Translations under genes and position numbers: made by a program
Notes under the pieces: generated by a model
The model's database searches: none
What the model was told of the DNA's origin: nothing
Seen by the model: the letters and a program-made list of their open reading frames with translations, nothing else
Origin: Candidatus Binatia bacterium
GTDB taxonomy: Bacteria > Desulfobacterota > Binatia > UBA9968
Length of the DNA: 39,236 nucleotides
NCBI GenBank assembly: GCA_036504975.1
Contig: DASXUF010000177.1
Coordinates: 1-39,236 of the forward strand
Reading direction: 5' to 3'
Part shown: positions 1-7,614 of the stretch, piece after piece
Layout: each line of letters opens with the position of its first letter
Numbering within the stretch: the first letter of the stretch is position 1

Positions 1-137
1 GGCACTACATGCGGGTTTTACTCCAAATTGCCGCGCCACTGAAAGACAGCTCTCGATTTTACAACGACTTGCGGCGCCTGAAGCGGCGCTCTTCAGCAGG
101 AAACTTTTTTCAAACCGCAGCAACTGTGGAAGTTAGG

Positions 138-317
138 CTAGCTCAGGTACTTTTTCGGAACGTTGAATACCTGATTGCCCTTCTTGACCAGACAGGCGTC
201 GTTCTTCCACTCTTTAAGAATCTGGACTTCTTCACCCTGCGCGAACGTGACCTCAACGATGGGCGCGTTTTTGTTTCCCTGGTATTTCATCGTGAAGCCT
301 TCTTTGATCTTCGCCAT
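138..317 (-). CDS. Small hypothetical protein, 59 aa
   Basis: A complete short reading frame runs from ATG at 317-315 to TAG at 140-138. A GGAG Shine-Dalgarno-like sequence lies a few bases upstream of the ATG. The protein is basic and polar, starts MAKIKEGFTMKYQGN and ends VPKKYLS. It has one cysteine, no signal peptide and no membrane segment. Alternating hydrophobic residues (IVEVTF, VQILKEW, CLVKKG) suggest a small beta-barrel such as an SH3-like fold, but that is inference. It lies 67 bp downstream of aat on the same strand and could be its last co-transcribed gene. I do not recognise the family. Bases 1-137 hold no gene I can support. Confidence 0.6.
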   Translation of the reverse strand: MAKIKEGFTMKYQGNKNAPIVEVTFAQGEEVQILKEWKNDACLVKKGNQVFNVPKKYLS

Positions 318-384
318 TTCTCACTCCGTTTAGGTTAGTCAGCCGCTCAGCATAGCAAATTTTGATTTTCTTGCCACGTAGTGG

Positions 385-1089
385 CTAGAAAGAATCCTGA
401 ACCTCGGCCTGCGCCTCCCACTTCCCTCTTAGCGTGGGAAATTTGAGCGCCGCGCGCAATTTTTCCAGAAAGACTTTTCTCGGCACTTCTTTGGCGCCGA
501 GGTTGAGAAGATGACGCGTCGTCACCTGCGCATCCAGCATATGAAATCCCCAGCTCGATAAATGGCGGACCAGCATGGCCATGGCCGCCTTGGAGGCATT
601 GGTCTCGCGTGAGAACATCGACTCGCCAAAAAAACACTTCCCCAGGGAAACCCCATAAATTCCTCCGACCAAATTGCCTTCGAGCCAACTCTCCACCGAG
701 TGGGCGTAACCGAGCTCGTGAAGCCGGATGTATGCTTGCTGCATCTCGCTGGTGATCCAGGTCCCATCCTGATCTCGCCGCGGAACCGAGGCACAGGCGA
801 GGATCACGGAAGCGAATGACCGATCGAAGGTCACTTGGAAGCGGCCTTGCCTCAGCGTCCGGCGCAGCCGCCGCGAGGCGTGAAAGTCGCGAGGTTCCAT
901 AATTAACCGCGGGTCCGGCGACCACCAGAGAATAGGAAGCCCCTCTCCATACCAGGGAAAAATGCCCAAACGGTAAGCCAGGAGCAGCCGCTCGCTCGAA
1001 AGATCGCCGCCGACGGCGAGCAGGCCGTCGGGCTCCGCGTGATCGGGCGGGGGAAAGAGAAGCTCTTGGGTCAGACGATAAATCGGCAT
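385..1089 (-). CDS. aat: Leucyl/phenylalanyl-tRNA--protein transferase
   Basis: This cytoplasmic enzyme of the bacterial N-end rule moves Leu or Phe from aminoacyl-tRNA onto proteins with N-terminal Lys or Arg, marking them for ClpS/ClpAP degradation. The 234-aa length is normal for the family. Family-typical stretches are visible: FPPPDHAEPDGLLAVGGDLS near the N-terminus, GIFPWY and WWSPDPR around residues 43-60, then WITSEMQQAYIRLHELGYAHSVE, GGIYGVSLGKCFFGESMFS and SKAAMAMLVRHL in the catalytic core. The start is the ATG at 1089, because the protein begins with the usual MPIYRLT. A longer frame on this strand is a shadow. The gene is divergent from the VOC gene at 1214. Confidence 0.95.
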   Translation of the reverse strand: MPIYRLTQELLFPPPDHAEPDGLLAVGGDLSSERLLLAYRLGIFPWYGEGLPILWWSPDPRLIMEPRDFHASRRLRRTLRQGRFQVTFDRSFASVILACASVPRRDQDGTWITSEMQQAYIRLHELGYAHSVESWLEGNLVGGIYGVSLGKCFFGESMFSRETNASKAAMAMLVRHLSSWGFHMLDAQVTTRHLLNLGAKEVPRKVFLEKLRAALKFPTLRGKWEAQAEVQDSF

Positions 1090-1157
1090 AGCGCGCGATC
1101 ATTTTACGGTCCCGGTCGATAGGGAGCAAGACACGTCGGCTTCAGAACACCTACAGC

Positions 1158-1210
1158 TGTCTCGTCGCTTGCAAAACGGCATAGCGTAGGACTATGCTCT
1201 CTACGAGACA
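1158..1210. repeat. Nested inverted repeat in front of the VOC gene
   Basis: The outer arms are TGTCTCGT (1158-1165) and ACGAGACA (1203-1210), a perfect 8-bp inverted repeat. Inside it lie GCATAG (1179-1184) and CTATGC (1192-1197), a second 6-bp inverted repeat with a 7-nt loop. The element sits in the divergent aat/VOC spacer and ends 3 nt before the VOC start codon. It could be an operator or an mRNA hairpin that hides the ribosome-binding site. Function is not established. Confidence 0.4.
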
Positions 1211-1213
1211 CGA

Positions 1214-1582
1214 ATGTTCCGAAGAATCGATCATGTCGCGTTCCACGTCGCCGATCTCGGCCGCTCGGTCGAATTTTACGAGAAGCACTTTGGCTTCAAA
1301 AAATATTTTCAGCACGAAGTGACTGGAGGCATGCAGATCGCGTACTTGAAGCTCGGCGACACAATCCTGGAATTGACTCACAAGACCGGCGATGCGCCGA
1401 CCGGTTTTCATTTTTGCCTCGAAGCGGAAAATTTCGGCCAAGCGGTAGCCGAGCTTAAAAAAACCGGAGTGGAGATGGTTCGGCCGCCGCATGATACTCC
1501 GGCACGCGAGCCGCGCGAGCAAGGTTGGCGTCGGGTCGTCTTCTGCGGTCCCGACGGCGAGCAGATAGAAGTGCGCGGCTAG
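1214..1582 (+). CDS. VOC-family (glyoxalase/epimerase-like) metalloprotein
   Basis: This is a 122-aa single-module vicinal oxygen chelate protein. The N-terminus reads FRRIDHVAFHVADLGRSVEFY followed by HFGF, the standard beta-alpha start of the fold. Candidate metal ligands are H7, E53 (in TILELTH), H66 (in GFHFCLE) and E119 (in EQIEVRG), the pattern of glyoxalase I and methylmalonyl-CoA epimerase. The substrate cannot be told from sequence. Small single-module VOC proteins usually form dimers. The nested inverted repeat immediately upstream may affect its expression. The next gene follows after 24 bp on the same strand. Confidence 0.85.
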   Translation: MFRRIDHVAFHVADLGRSVEFYEKHFGFKKYFQHEVTGGMQIAYLKLGDTILELTHKTGDAPTGFHFCLEAENFGQAVAELKKTGVEMVRPPHDTPAREPREQGWRRVVFCGPDGEQIEVRG

Positions 1583-1606
1583 CCGTGCACAGCAAAGGGG
1601 GAATCC

Positions 1607-1915
1607 ATGTCTGACAAAGCATCACCGACCATTCAAGTCGTCTGTCCTTGCTGCGGCTCGACGCTGAAGATCGATCCTTTATTGGCCGCGGTCCTGGACC
1701 ACAAGCTTCCCGTCAAGCCTCCGGTCGTCGCTCAGTTGAAGGATGCGGCCCAATTGGTCAAAGACGAGGCAACACGGCGCGATGAAAAATATCAGCAGAT
1801 CGCCGAGGCGGAAAAAAATAAAGGCAAGCTCCTGGACCGAAAGTTTCAGGAGCTGCTAAAGAAGGCCCAGGAGGAGCCGCTCGAGAAACCGCTCAAGGAC
1901 ATCGATCTGGATTGA
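1607..1915 (+). CDS. Hypothetical protein with N-terminal CPCC zinc-ribbon-like motif
   Basis: This 102-aa protein has a strong ribosome-binding site (AAAGGGGG) 6 nt before the ATG. Residues 10-25 (QVVCPCCGSTLKIDPL) contain a CPCC pair followed by a beta-hairpin-like stretch, resembling one half of a zinc ribbon or a redox-active CxC. From about residue 42 onward the chain is highly charged and probably helical (KDEATRRDEKYQQIAEAEK), with no membrane segment. Its stop codon overlaps the start of the next gene (TGATG), so the two are translationally coupled. I do not recognise a functional assignment. A single CPCC cannot bind zinc alone, so a dimer or partner would be needed. Confidence 0.75.
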   Translation: MSDKASPTIQVVCPCCGSTLKIDPLLAAVLDHKLPVKPPVVAQLKDAAQLVKDEATRRDEKYQQIAEAEKNKGKLLDRKFQELLKKAQEEPLEKPLKDIDLD

Positions 1916-3300
1916 TGACGCCTCTGCGCTCGTTTTTTTTTGCCGCCCTGATCCTCTACGCCGCTGATCTTGCCGCGCAGGGCGTACCGCTAACAACACC
2001 GCCACCAACCGTCCGCCACGTCATCATCGTTTCCGTGGATGGGCTGATGCCCGCCGCCTACGCATCGCCGGATGCTCACGGCCTCGACATTCCCACGCTA
2101 CGCGAGATGGTCCGGCAGGGCGCGTGGAGCGAAGGCGCGCGATCGGTTTTTCCAACCCTCACCTACCCGGCGCATACTTCGATCGCCACCGGCGTTAATC
2201 CCGCCGCCCATGGAATCGTCTCCAATCTGGCCTGGGACCCGCTCGGCAAGAATCAAACCGGCTGGCGCTGGTACGCCGCGGACATCCGCGCTCCCGCGCT
2301 TTGGGATGCCGCGCTCGCGCGGGATCTCTCGGCGGCGATGGTCTGGTGGCCGGCAACGGTGGGCGCGCGGGCAACCGTTCTGGTACCGGAGATCTGGCGC
2401 TCCGGCACTGAAGAAGATCTCAAGCTCGTAAGGGCGCTCTCTACGCCGGGCATTTTGGAGAACGTCTCAACGCGCTTTCCCAATTTCGCCACAGGCTTTA
2501 CACCACCCGCGGTGAAAGACGAGTCGCTCGGCGATATCGCCGTGCACCTGATCGATATCCGGCGACCGAATCTCCTCATGCTCCATCTGCCCCAGGTGGA
2601 CTACGCAACGCATAGGGCAGGACCGTTCAGTGCCGGGGCCATTGCCGCAGTCGAAAACGCCGATCGGCAGATCGCTCGATTGATTCAAGCAGCAAAGAAC
2701 GCCGGCACCTGGAACGAAACAGTCCTCGTAGTTGTCTCCGACCATGGCTTCGCGCGGATCTCTCGAAGCGTCAAACCCGGCGTCCTGCTGCCGAAAAAAG
2801 GATTGGTGACGCTTGACTCACGCGGCCGCGTCACAAACTGGAAGGCCACCGTGGCGGGAAGCGGCGGCTACTTGTACGTCTATGTAAAAGAGCCTCAGGA
2901 TACGGAAACACGCAGGGCGCTCCTGGAGATATTTTTACCTCTGATGAATAATCCTGCGAGCGGGATCAGGCGCGTCTACAAACAGGAAGAAATTCGCGTC
3001 AAGGGCGGCGATCCTTCCGCCTTTTTGGCCCTGGAAGGGGCCGGTGGATTCGAGCTGGCGGATGGGTATCGCGGCAACTACATGTCGGCGGCGGCCTTCG
3101 CCGCAACGCACGGCTACGACCCGGAGCGGCCGGAGATGCTGGCGGCATTACTGATTTATGGACCGGCGATCGCTCCGGGAAAGATCGAAGGCGCCCGGCT
3201 GATCGATGTGGCACCTACGGTCGCGCGTTGGCTCGGCTTGAAGCTGGATCAAGCTGAAGGAACGGCACTACCTGTGGCTCTCCGGGCTCCTGCGCGCTAG
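1915..3300 (+). CDS. Alkaline-phosphatase-superfamily phosphodiesterase/nucleotide pyrophosphatase, exported
   Basis: This 461-aa protein carries a cleavable-type signal (hydrophobic residues 6-20, then AAQG), so it is probably periplasmic. It has the metal-site pattern of NPP-type phosphodiesterases. D42 lies in VSVDG, the nucleophile is probably T83 in FPTLTYPAHTS, and further ligands occur in QVDYATHRAGP, VSDHGF and ATHGYDPERPEM. The C-terminal IDVAPTVARWLGL is the usual end of this family. It should hydrolyse phosphodiester or pyrophosphate bonds in nucleotides or related substrates, but the actual substrate is unknown. I chose the ATG at 1915 rather than the preceding TTG because it makes a TGATG coupling with the CPCC gene. 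Confidence 0.88.
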   Translation: MTPLRSFFFAALILYAADLAAQGVPLTTPPPTVRHVIIVSVDGLMPAAYASPDAHGLDIPTLREMVRQGAWSEGARSVFPTLTYPAHTSIATGVNPAAHGIVSNLAWDPLGKNQTGWRWYAADIRAPALWDAALARDLSAAMVWWPATVGARATVLVPEIWRSGTEEDLKLVRALSTPGILENVSTRFPNFATGFTPPAVKDESLGDIAVHLIDIRRPNLLMLHLPQVDYATHRAGPFSAGAIAAVENADRQIARLIQAAKNAGTWNETVLVVVSDHGFARISRSVKPGVLLPKKGLVTLDSRGRVTNWKATVAGSGGYLYVYVKEPQDTETRRALLEIFLPLMNNPASGIRRVYKQEEIRVKGGDPSAFLALEGAGGFELADGYRGNYMSAAAFAATHGYDPERPEMLAALLIYGPAIAPGKIEGARLIDVAPTVARWLGLKLDQAEGTALPVALRAPAR

Positions 3301-3307
3301 GCACCTG

Positions 3308-4297
3308 TTACTTCTGGTAGAGCTTCTTGATGAAGCCTCTCTTGTCCAGCTCTTCCACAAAGCTGGCATCGACGAAACCTTCGGGCTTGTAGTTCCAGAT
3401 CTCCGGACTGGTTTGCGCCACGTACTCGAAACTCGTCTTCATCCCCGGTACATTCGGATAAGGAATCGAAAGGAAAGATCGAGCAAAAAGCTCGTAGGAC
3501 TCGTTCACCAGCTCGCCGTCATTTAGTTTAAGGGTTCTTCTAATTACCCTTCTGCCGAATCTGTTGTCTGTCTTGAAAAGAAAGATCCCCTCAAGGTGAG
3601 CCTTCATGTAATTCAAGACCACGTCGCGGTCTCGCTGGATCGTCGCCCGGCGCGTGACGATCTCCATCCACGGATAGTTGATCTCTTTCGACGAATCCCA
3701 GAGCATCGCGAAGCCAAGCTTCTGCGCCCTGGCGTAGCCCGGATAAGAAATAGCCGCGGCGTCCGCCACTCCCTGGTTCAGCGCCGCGAGCCGCTCGGCA
3801 TCGCCGCCGATCTGGAGGAAACTCACATCCCGGTCGGGACTGAGGCCCTTCTTTTTCATGATGGAGCGCACGAGAAAATCCGTTAGAGAACCGAAACTCG
3901 AGATGGCGATTTTTTTTCCCTTGAGATCCTCGGCCCGTTTGATCTCGGGCTTGACCATGAGGGCGTGGATGACGCTGGGCATCGTATGGGCCAGGATCGT
4001 TAGATCCGCGCCCGCAAGATTGGCGCTGATGACCGTGGGCGTGGCCACGGGCGCGATGTCGAGACTGCCGCCGATCATCGCCTTGGAAGCGACCCCGGAC
4101 CCCTGGACCACGATGATCTCCGCGTCCAGACCATATTTCTCATACAGTCCGGCCTCTTTGGCGACGAAGATGATGATATTTCCTACGGTAACCGAAGGAA
4201 CTCCGACACGAATTTTCTTCAGTGGCTTACTTTGGGAATAGGCGAACGGACCGAATAGGATAGAAAGGCAGAGAAATAGAGCAGTGAAGCGGATCAT
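3308..4297 (-). CDS. NMT1/TauA-type ABC transporter substrate-binding protein
   Basis: This 329-aa protein starts with a Sec signal (FTALFLCLSILFGPFAYSQ) and matures near residue 22. The core shows the NMT1/SsuA-like pattern: KIRVGVPSVTVGNIIIFVAKEAGLY, then YGLDAEIIVVQGSGVASKAMIGGSLDIA, EDLKGKKIAISSFGSLTDFLV, and the C-terminal FVDASFVEELDKRGFIKKLY. Such periplasmic proteins bind small organic molecules, such as sulfonates, nitriles or pyrimidine precursors, and deliver them to an ABC importer. No permease or ATPase gene is adjacent, so the ligand is unknown. It lies 139 bp downstream of the cupin on the same strand and ends face to face with the phosphodiesterase gene, 7 bp away. Confidence 0.85.
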   Translation of the reverse strand: MIRFTALFLCLSILFGPFAYSQSKPLKKIRVGVPSVTVGNIIIFVAKEAGLYEKYGLDAEIIVVQGSGVASKAMIGGSLDIAPVATPTVISANLAGADLTILAHTMPSVIHALMVKPEIKRAEDLKGKKIAISSFGSLTDFLVRSIMKKKGLSPDRDVSFLQIGGDAERLAALNQGVADAAAISYPGYARAQKLGFAMLWDSSKEINYPWMEIVTRRATIQRDRDVVLNYMKAHLEGIFLFKTDNRFGRRVIRRTLKLNDGELVNESYELFARSFLSIPYPNVPGMKTSFEYVAQTSPEIWNYKPEGFVDASFVEELDKRGFIKKLYQK

Positions 4298-4436
4298 AGG
4301 TGAAATCGGCGGGAGAATAGCCAGAAATATAGGAGCATGTCAACGGCCACACGCCGAGCGGGGCGACTGAGCTCGCTGAAGTCAAAGTCGAGGCGTGGGT
4401 CACCTTCGGTGGACCAGCGCGGACAACGGGCTGAAA

Positions 4437-4877
4437 TCATTCGAAGAAGGCGTTCTCGATCAGCTCCGGCTCGCCGTAGCCTTCAGCGGCCCGGCCGCCG
4501 ATCTGCTTGCCGTCAAGGTTGATCCGGTGATCGAATTTTTCAGCGTGGGCGCCGAATCGGATCATCACCAGCGGCTCCTCGCCGTAGTTGGCGAACTGGT
4601 AGAAGCAGCCCTTGGGAAGAACGATGGCATTGTTTTTTGCCAGCTTGATGGGCTCGTTGTTCAAGCCGGTAAACGTCGCGGTGCCTTTTAGAACGACGAA
4701 GATGTGATCTTCATTTAGGTGCGCGTGCAGCGCGTTCTCGCCGGTCCCCTTCGCGTAGCAGTGAATGCGAAAGGTGCTGTAGTCCGTTTCCGAAAGCAGA
4801 ATTCGGCTCCGCCCTTTTTTTACCAGTTGGGTTCTCAGCCGGACGATCCGGGGTTGGATGCTTTTATCGATCTCCAT
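4437..4877 (-). CDS. Single-domain cupin protein
   Basis: This 146-aa protein is preceded by GGAGGAG at good spacing. The cupin fold is shown by motif 1 (HAHLNEDHIFVVLKG) and motif 2 (LPKGCFYQFANYG). Motif 1 reads HxH-x4-H instead of the usual HxH-x3/4-E, and the motif 2 histidine is replaced by tyrosine. The metal site may therefore be unusual or the protein may only bind ligand. The second cupin in this window (12722-13153) has the same two changes. It sits between two NMT1-type binding-protein genes, 24 bp after the upstream one, so a link to that substrate is likely. The reaction is unknown. Confidence 0.8.
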   Translation of the reverse strand: MEIDKSIQPRIVRLRTQLVKKGRSRILLSETDYSTFRIHCYAKGTGENALHAHLNEDHIFVVLKGTATFTGLNNEPIKLAKNNAIVLPKGCFYQFANYGEEPLVMIRFGAHAEKFDHRINLDGKQIGGRAAEGYGEPELIENAFFE

Positions 4878-4901
4878 GATCTCCTCCAGTCAAGCTAAAA
4901 A

Positions 4902-5885
4902 TTATTTGTAAAGGCTATCGATATAGCCGCTCTCGTCCAGTTCTTTGACGAACGAAACGTCGATGAATTGCTCCGGTTTGGCGCTTTTGGCAGCCGCGTT
5001 CCTCTCGCCTATTTCCTCCAGCGCAAGCTGGATGCCCTGCATCGCGGGGTAAGGCTTCTTCAAGTAGACTTTGGCGTTGTAGTCGTATCCGTTTTCTATC
5101 TTTTCCATGTCTTTGCTTCTGGTGTACTTCTCGATCACTTCCATGCTGAATTTTTTGTTCCTGGAGTAAAAACTGGCGCCCTTGACCATGCCCTTGACGA
5201 ATTTACGGACGGTATCTCTGGAATCCCTGACGAATTTTCTGGTCGCTACGATATCGCTGTTCAATCCCTCGATGCCGAGGGTCGTGATGTCCAGAAGAAT
5301 ATTGAAGCCCAGTTTCTTAGCCACCAGCATTTCCTCAAAGGTCAAAGCGGTCCCGTCGATCGCGCCGTTGGCAAGCGCAGCCATTCGGACCGGAGAGCTC
5401 CCAACCTGGACGATCGAGACGTCCTTCTCTGGAGCGAGGCCGATCTTTTTTAGCAGATACCTCAAGAGAAAGTCGGAGGAGGCCCCAAGCCTGCTGACTC
5501 CCAGCTTTTTCCCCTTGAGCTGTGCGGCGCCCGTGATCTCCTTTGAAACCACCAGGAACGCCTGGGCCGGGTCCCTCTTCGTGCTCGCCAACATAACCAG
5601 ATCGGAACCCGACAGGGCGGAATTGATGGCCGTGGCGCCGGACATGATAACGATCGGGACATCGCCGGCGATTACCGCCTGGGTGACAGTCGTCGAGCTG
5701 CCGATAAACAGGAGCTGGACATCGAGGCCGTTCTCCTTGAATAGTCCGGCCTCTTTCGTAACCCATATCAGAGACTGCCCGACCGCTATCGTAGAATAGG
5801 CCGATTGAAGCTTAACCATCTGGCCGGAAGCAGGGGAGGCCAGAGTCAGCGCGACGAGCGCAAGAAGAGCGGTGGTTTTAGCCAT
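4902..5885 (-). CDS. NMT1/TauA-type ABC transporter substrate-binding protein
   Basis: This 327-aa protein begins with a Sec signal (MAKTTALLALVALTLASPASG). It then shows the same family pattern as the gene at 3308: SAYSTIAVGQSLIWVTKEAGLF, NGLDVQLLFIGSSTTVTQAVIAGDVPI, AQLKGKKLGVSRLGASSDFLLRYLL, and the C-terminal FIDVSFVKELDESGYIDSLYK. The two are clearly paralogous but diverged. The start ATG at 5885 has GAGGG upstream and lies 7 bp after the stop of the ThyX-like gene, so both are probably on one transcript with the following cupin. Transporter membrane subunits are missing here. Confidence 0.87.
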   Translation of the reverse strand: MAKTTALLALVALTLASPASGQMVKLQSAYSTIAVGQSLIWVTKEAGLFKENGLDVQLLFIGSSTTVTQAVIAGDVPIVIMSGATAINSALSGSDLVMLASTKRDPAQAFLVVSKEITGAAQLKGKKLGVSRLGASSDFLLRYLLKKIGLAPEKDVSIVQVGSSPVRMAALANGAIDGTALTFEEMLVAKKLGFNILLDITTLGIEGLNSDIVATRKFVRDSRDTVRKFVKGMVKGASFYSRNKKFSMEVIEKYTRSKDMEKIENGYDYNAKVYLKKPYPAMQGIQLALEEIGERNAAAKSAKPEQFIDVSFVKELDESGYIDSLYK

Positions 5886-5892
5886 TGATCCC

Positions 5893-7554
5893 TCACTCGA
5901 CAGCCGACTTCTTATACTCCGTCCGCATCTCCGATTGAAGACGGCCCAGACGATAGGTTTTCCAGTCGATGAACTTCGCCGCGTCAGCCAGCGCCGGGTG
6001 AACAGCCTGAATCTTCCGCCACATCTCCTGGACGATGAAGCGATAATCAGGATGGCCTTGTGGCATCGTGCGCAGCTCGCCGATGTGCACCGCCTCGCGA
6101 AGATTCATCGTCATAGTCCAACGGATTTTATACGCGAACGGGACAACGTACTGAGCTTCCAGGGGAAAATCGAGGCGGACTTTTTCATAAAATTCCGCCG
6201 CATTTTCCATACAGCGATCAAACTCGGCTTTGAAGCCGGCCTCTTCGATCTCTCGCGGCGTATCATACCCTCGGACGGTCGTGAAGTCCTGCCGTTCCTG
6301 AGTAAGTATCCGGTGGCGGTGCAGGTCCCGATAAAGACCCAAATTTCCAATGATGTCAAAGGTATAATAAATCTGCTCCAGAGCGCGCCCCGGCTTGTCC
6401 CTCCTGTGGCGCCGTCGCTTGAGATATTCGTCGAGAATCTCCCGCCGCTGATTCACCGGCATTTTGTCGACCGACGTTCTCAACTGCTGCAGCGGCTGTT
6501 GAGAATGAGGATAGAGGATTGCAGCGATTATTTTCTCCTCCGCCGCTCGGTCATAATCCACCAACGTTACCGCCTCGCCGGTTTTAGCCGGCAACGCACT
6601 GATGATCCTGGCCGTCATTGATCGAATGGCCGTGTAGGTCTCCGCCATGTACTCGCTCGGCTTGGCCCGCTTCACGAAGGACGGAATAAGCTGGTCGAGC
6701 TCACGGTGCATCATCCCGGCCAGTTCTCTCGCCTCGGTCAGCTCGTGGCAGTAGAGCTTAGTGAGAAGATATTCGAACGCCTGGCCGACGCCGAAAAAGC
6801 CGACGTTGGTAAGCGTCGCCGCGGGCAGGTATCCGCGTAGAATGTCGCAGGCCTGCGTCCGAATGGTCGAGCGATAGGCGGTCTCGGCCCATTTTCTAAG
6901 CTTCTCGTCCTGTTGCGCTTCCCTGTAGCTCAGGGACTTGCCGCTCTTAGGATGGCGCAGCTCGACCTCCTCGATCGGAAGAGATCGCTTCACATAATCC
7001 ATGACGGGGTCGATCTGCCCAGAATAGGCATCAAAGAGTAAATTCATCAGCGCCAGGTAGTCTGCTCGATGAGCCGATGCCATAAGTTTCGGCTCGCGAT
7101 AGAAAAGATACTCTCCGGCGGCGTTTTTCTGATCGAAGCGGACATAACGGGTCGATTTCTCCAGCGGGGCAATTCCGATGCGCGCATCCTCCAGAATATT
7201 CGCCGCTATGTTGGAGATGTTCTCGCACGCGATGTGCGCCCCGCCGAGTTGCGCGACGGAATCGTCACCGTAGCCGATCAAAACGCGGTCATAAAACGCC
7301 CGGGCTTTTTTGAGCGCATCGGTCTGATCGCCATGTGAAGTTTTTCCGCCGAGCAGACCCTTCAATGCAAGCTCCGGATCGCCTAAAAATTCATCCAAGA
7401 AAGTGCGGCGCAGGCTTTTCGTCGAGCGACTGTAGCGGGAGAAAAGCGCTCCGGCGACCTCCTGCGGCAGCTTGAGTCCAAACACCGGTTGGTCGAGATT
7501 GGTGAAAAAAGAGACGAGAACCTTTTTTTCGGCCTTACTGAATTCGTCGCTCAT
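5893..7554 (-). CDS. Long ThyX-superfamily (FAD-dependent thymidylate synthase-like) protein
   Basis: This 553-aa protein is about twice the usual ThyX length and looks like two ThyX folds in tandem. The N-terminal half has DDSVAQLGGAHIACENIS (97-114) and EKSTRYV (132-138), resembling the ThyX region that ends S-x-R-Y, but the RHR of the signature is degraded to ARI. The C-terminal half has an intact RHR at 413-415 (LHRHRILTQERQ) without the downstream serine, plus NLREAVHIGELR, matching the ThyX C-terminal dUMP-binding segment. ThyX makes dTMP from dUMP using FAD and methylene-tetrahydrofolate. Because the signature is split between the halves, thymidylate synthase activity is uncertain. The gene follows the reductase gene at 7615 after 60 bp. 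Confidence 0.72.
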   Translation of the reverse strand: MSDEFSKAEKKVLVSFFTNLDQPVFGLKLPQEVAGALFSRYSRSTKSLRRTFLDEFLGDPELALKGLLGGKTSHGDQTDALKKARAFYDRVLIGYGDDSVAQLGGAHIACENISNIAANILEDARIGIAPLEKSTRYVRFDQKNAAGEYLFYREPKLMASAHRADYLALMNLLFDAYSGQIDPVMDYVKRSLPIEEVELRHPKSGKSLSYREAQQDEKLRKWAETAYRSTIRTQACDILRGYLPAATLTNVGFFGVGQAFEYLLTKLYCHELTEARELAGMMHRELDQLIPSFVKRAKPSEYMAETYTAIRSMTARIISALPAKTGEAVTLVDYDRAAEEKIIAAILYPHSQQPLQQLRTSVDKMPVNQRREILDEYLKRRRHRRDKPGRALEQIYYTFDIIGNLGLYRDLHRHRILTQERQDFTTVRGYDTPREIEEAGFKAEFDRCMENAAEFYEKVRLDFPLEAQYVVPFAYKIRWTMTMNLREAVHIGELRTMPQGHPDYRFIVQEMWRKIQAVHPALADAAKFIDWKTYRLGRLQSEMRTEYKKSAVE

Positions 7555-7614
7555 AGTGTCGCAATTCTAATCGGTTTTGCGGCGATGACAAGAGGAAATT
7601 TTATTTGTGGAGAC

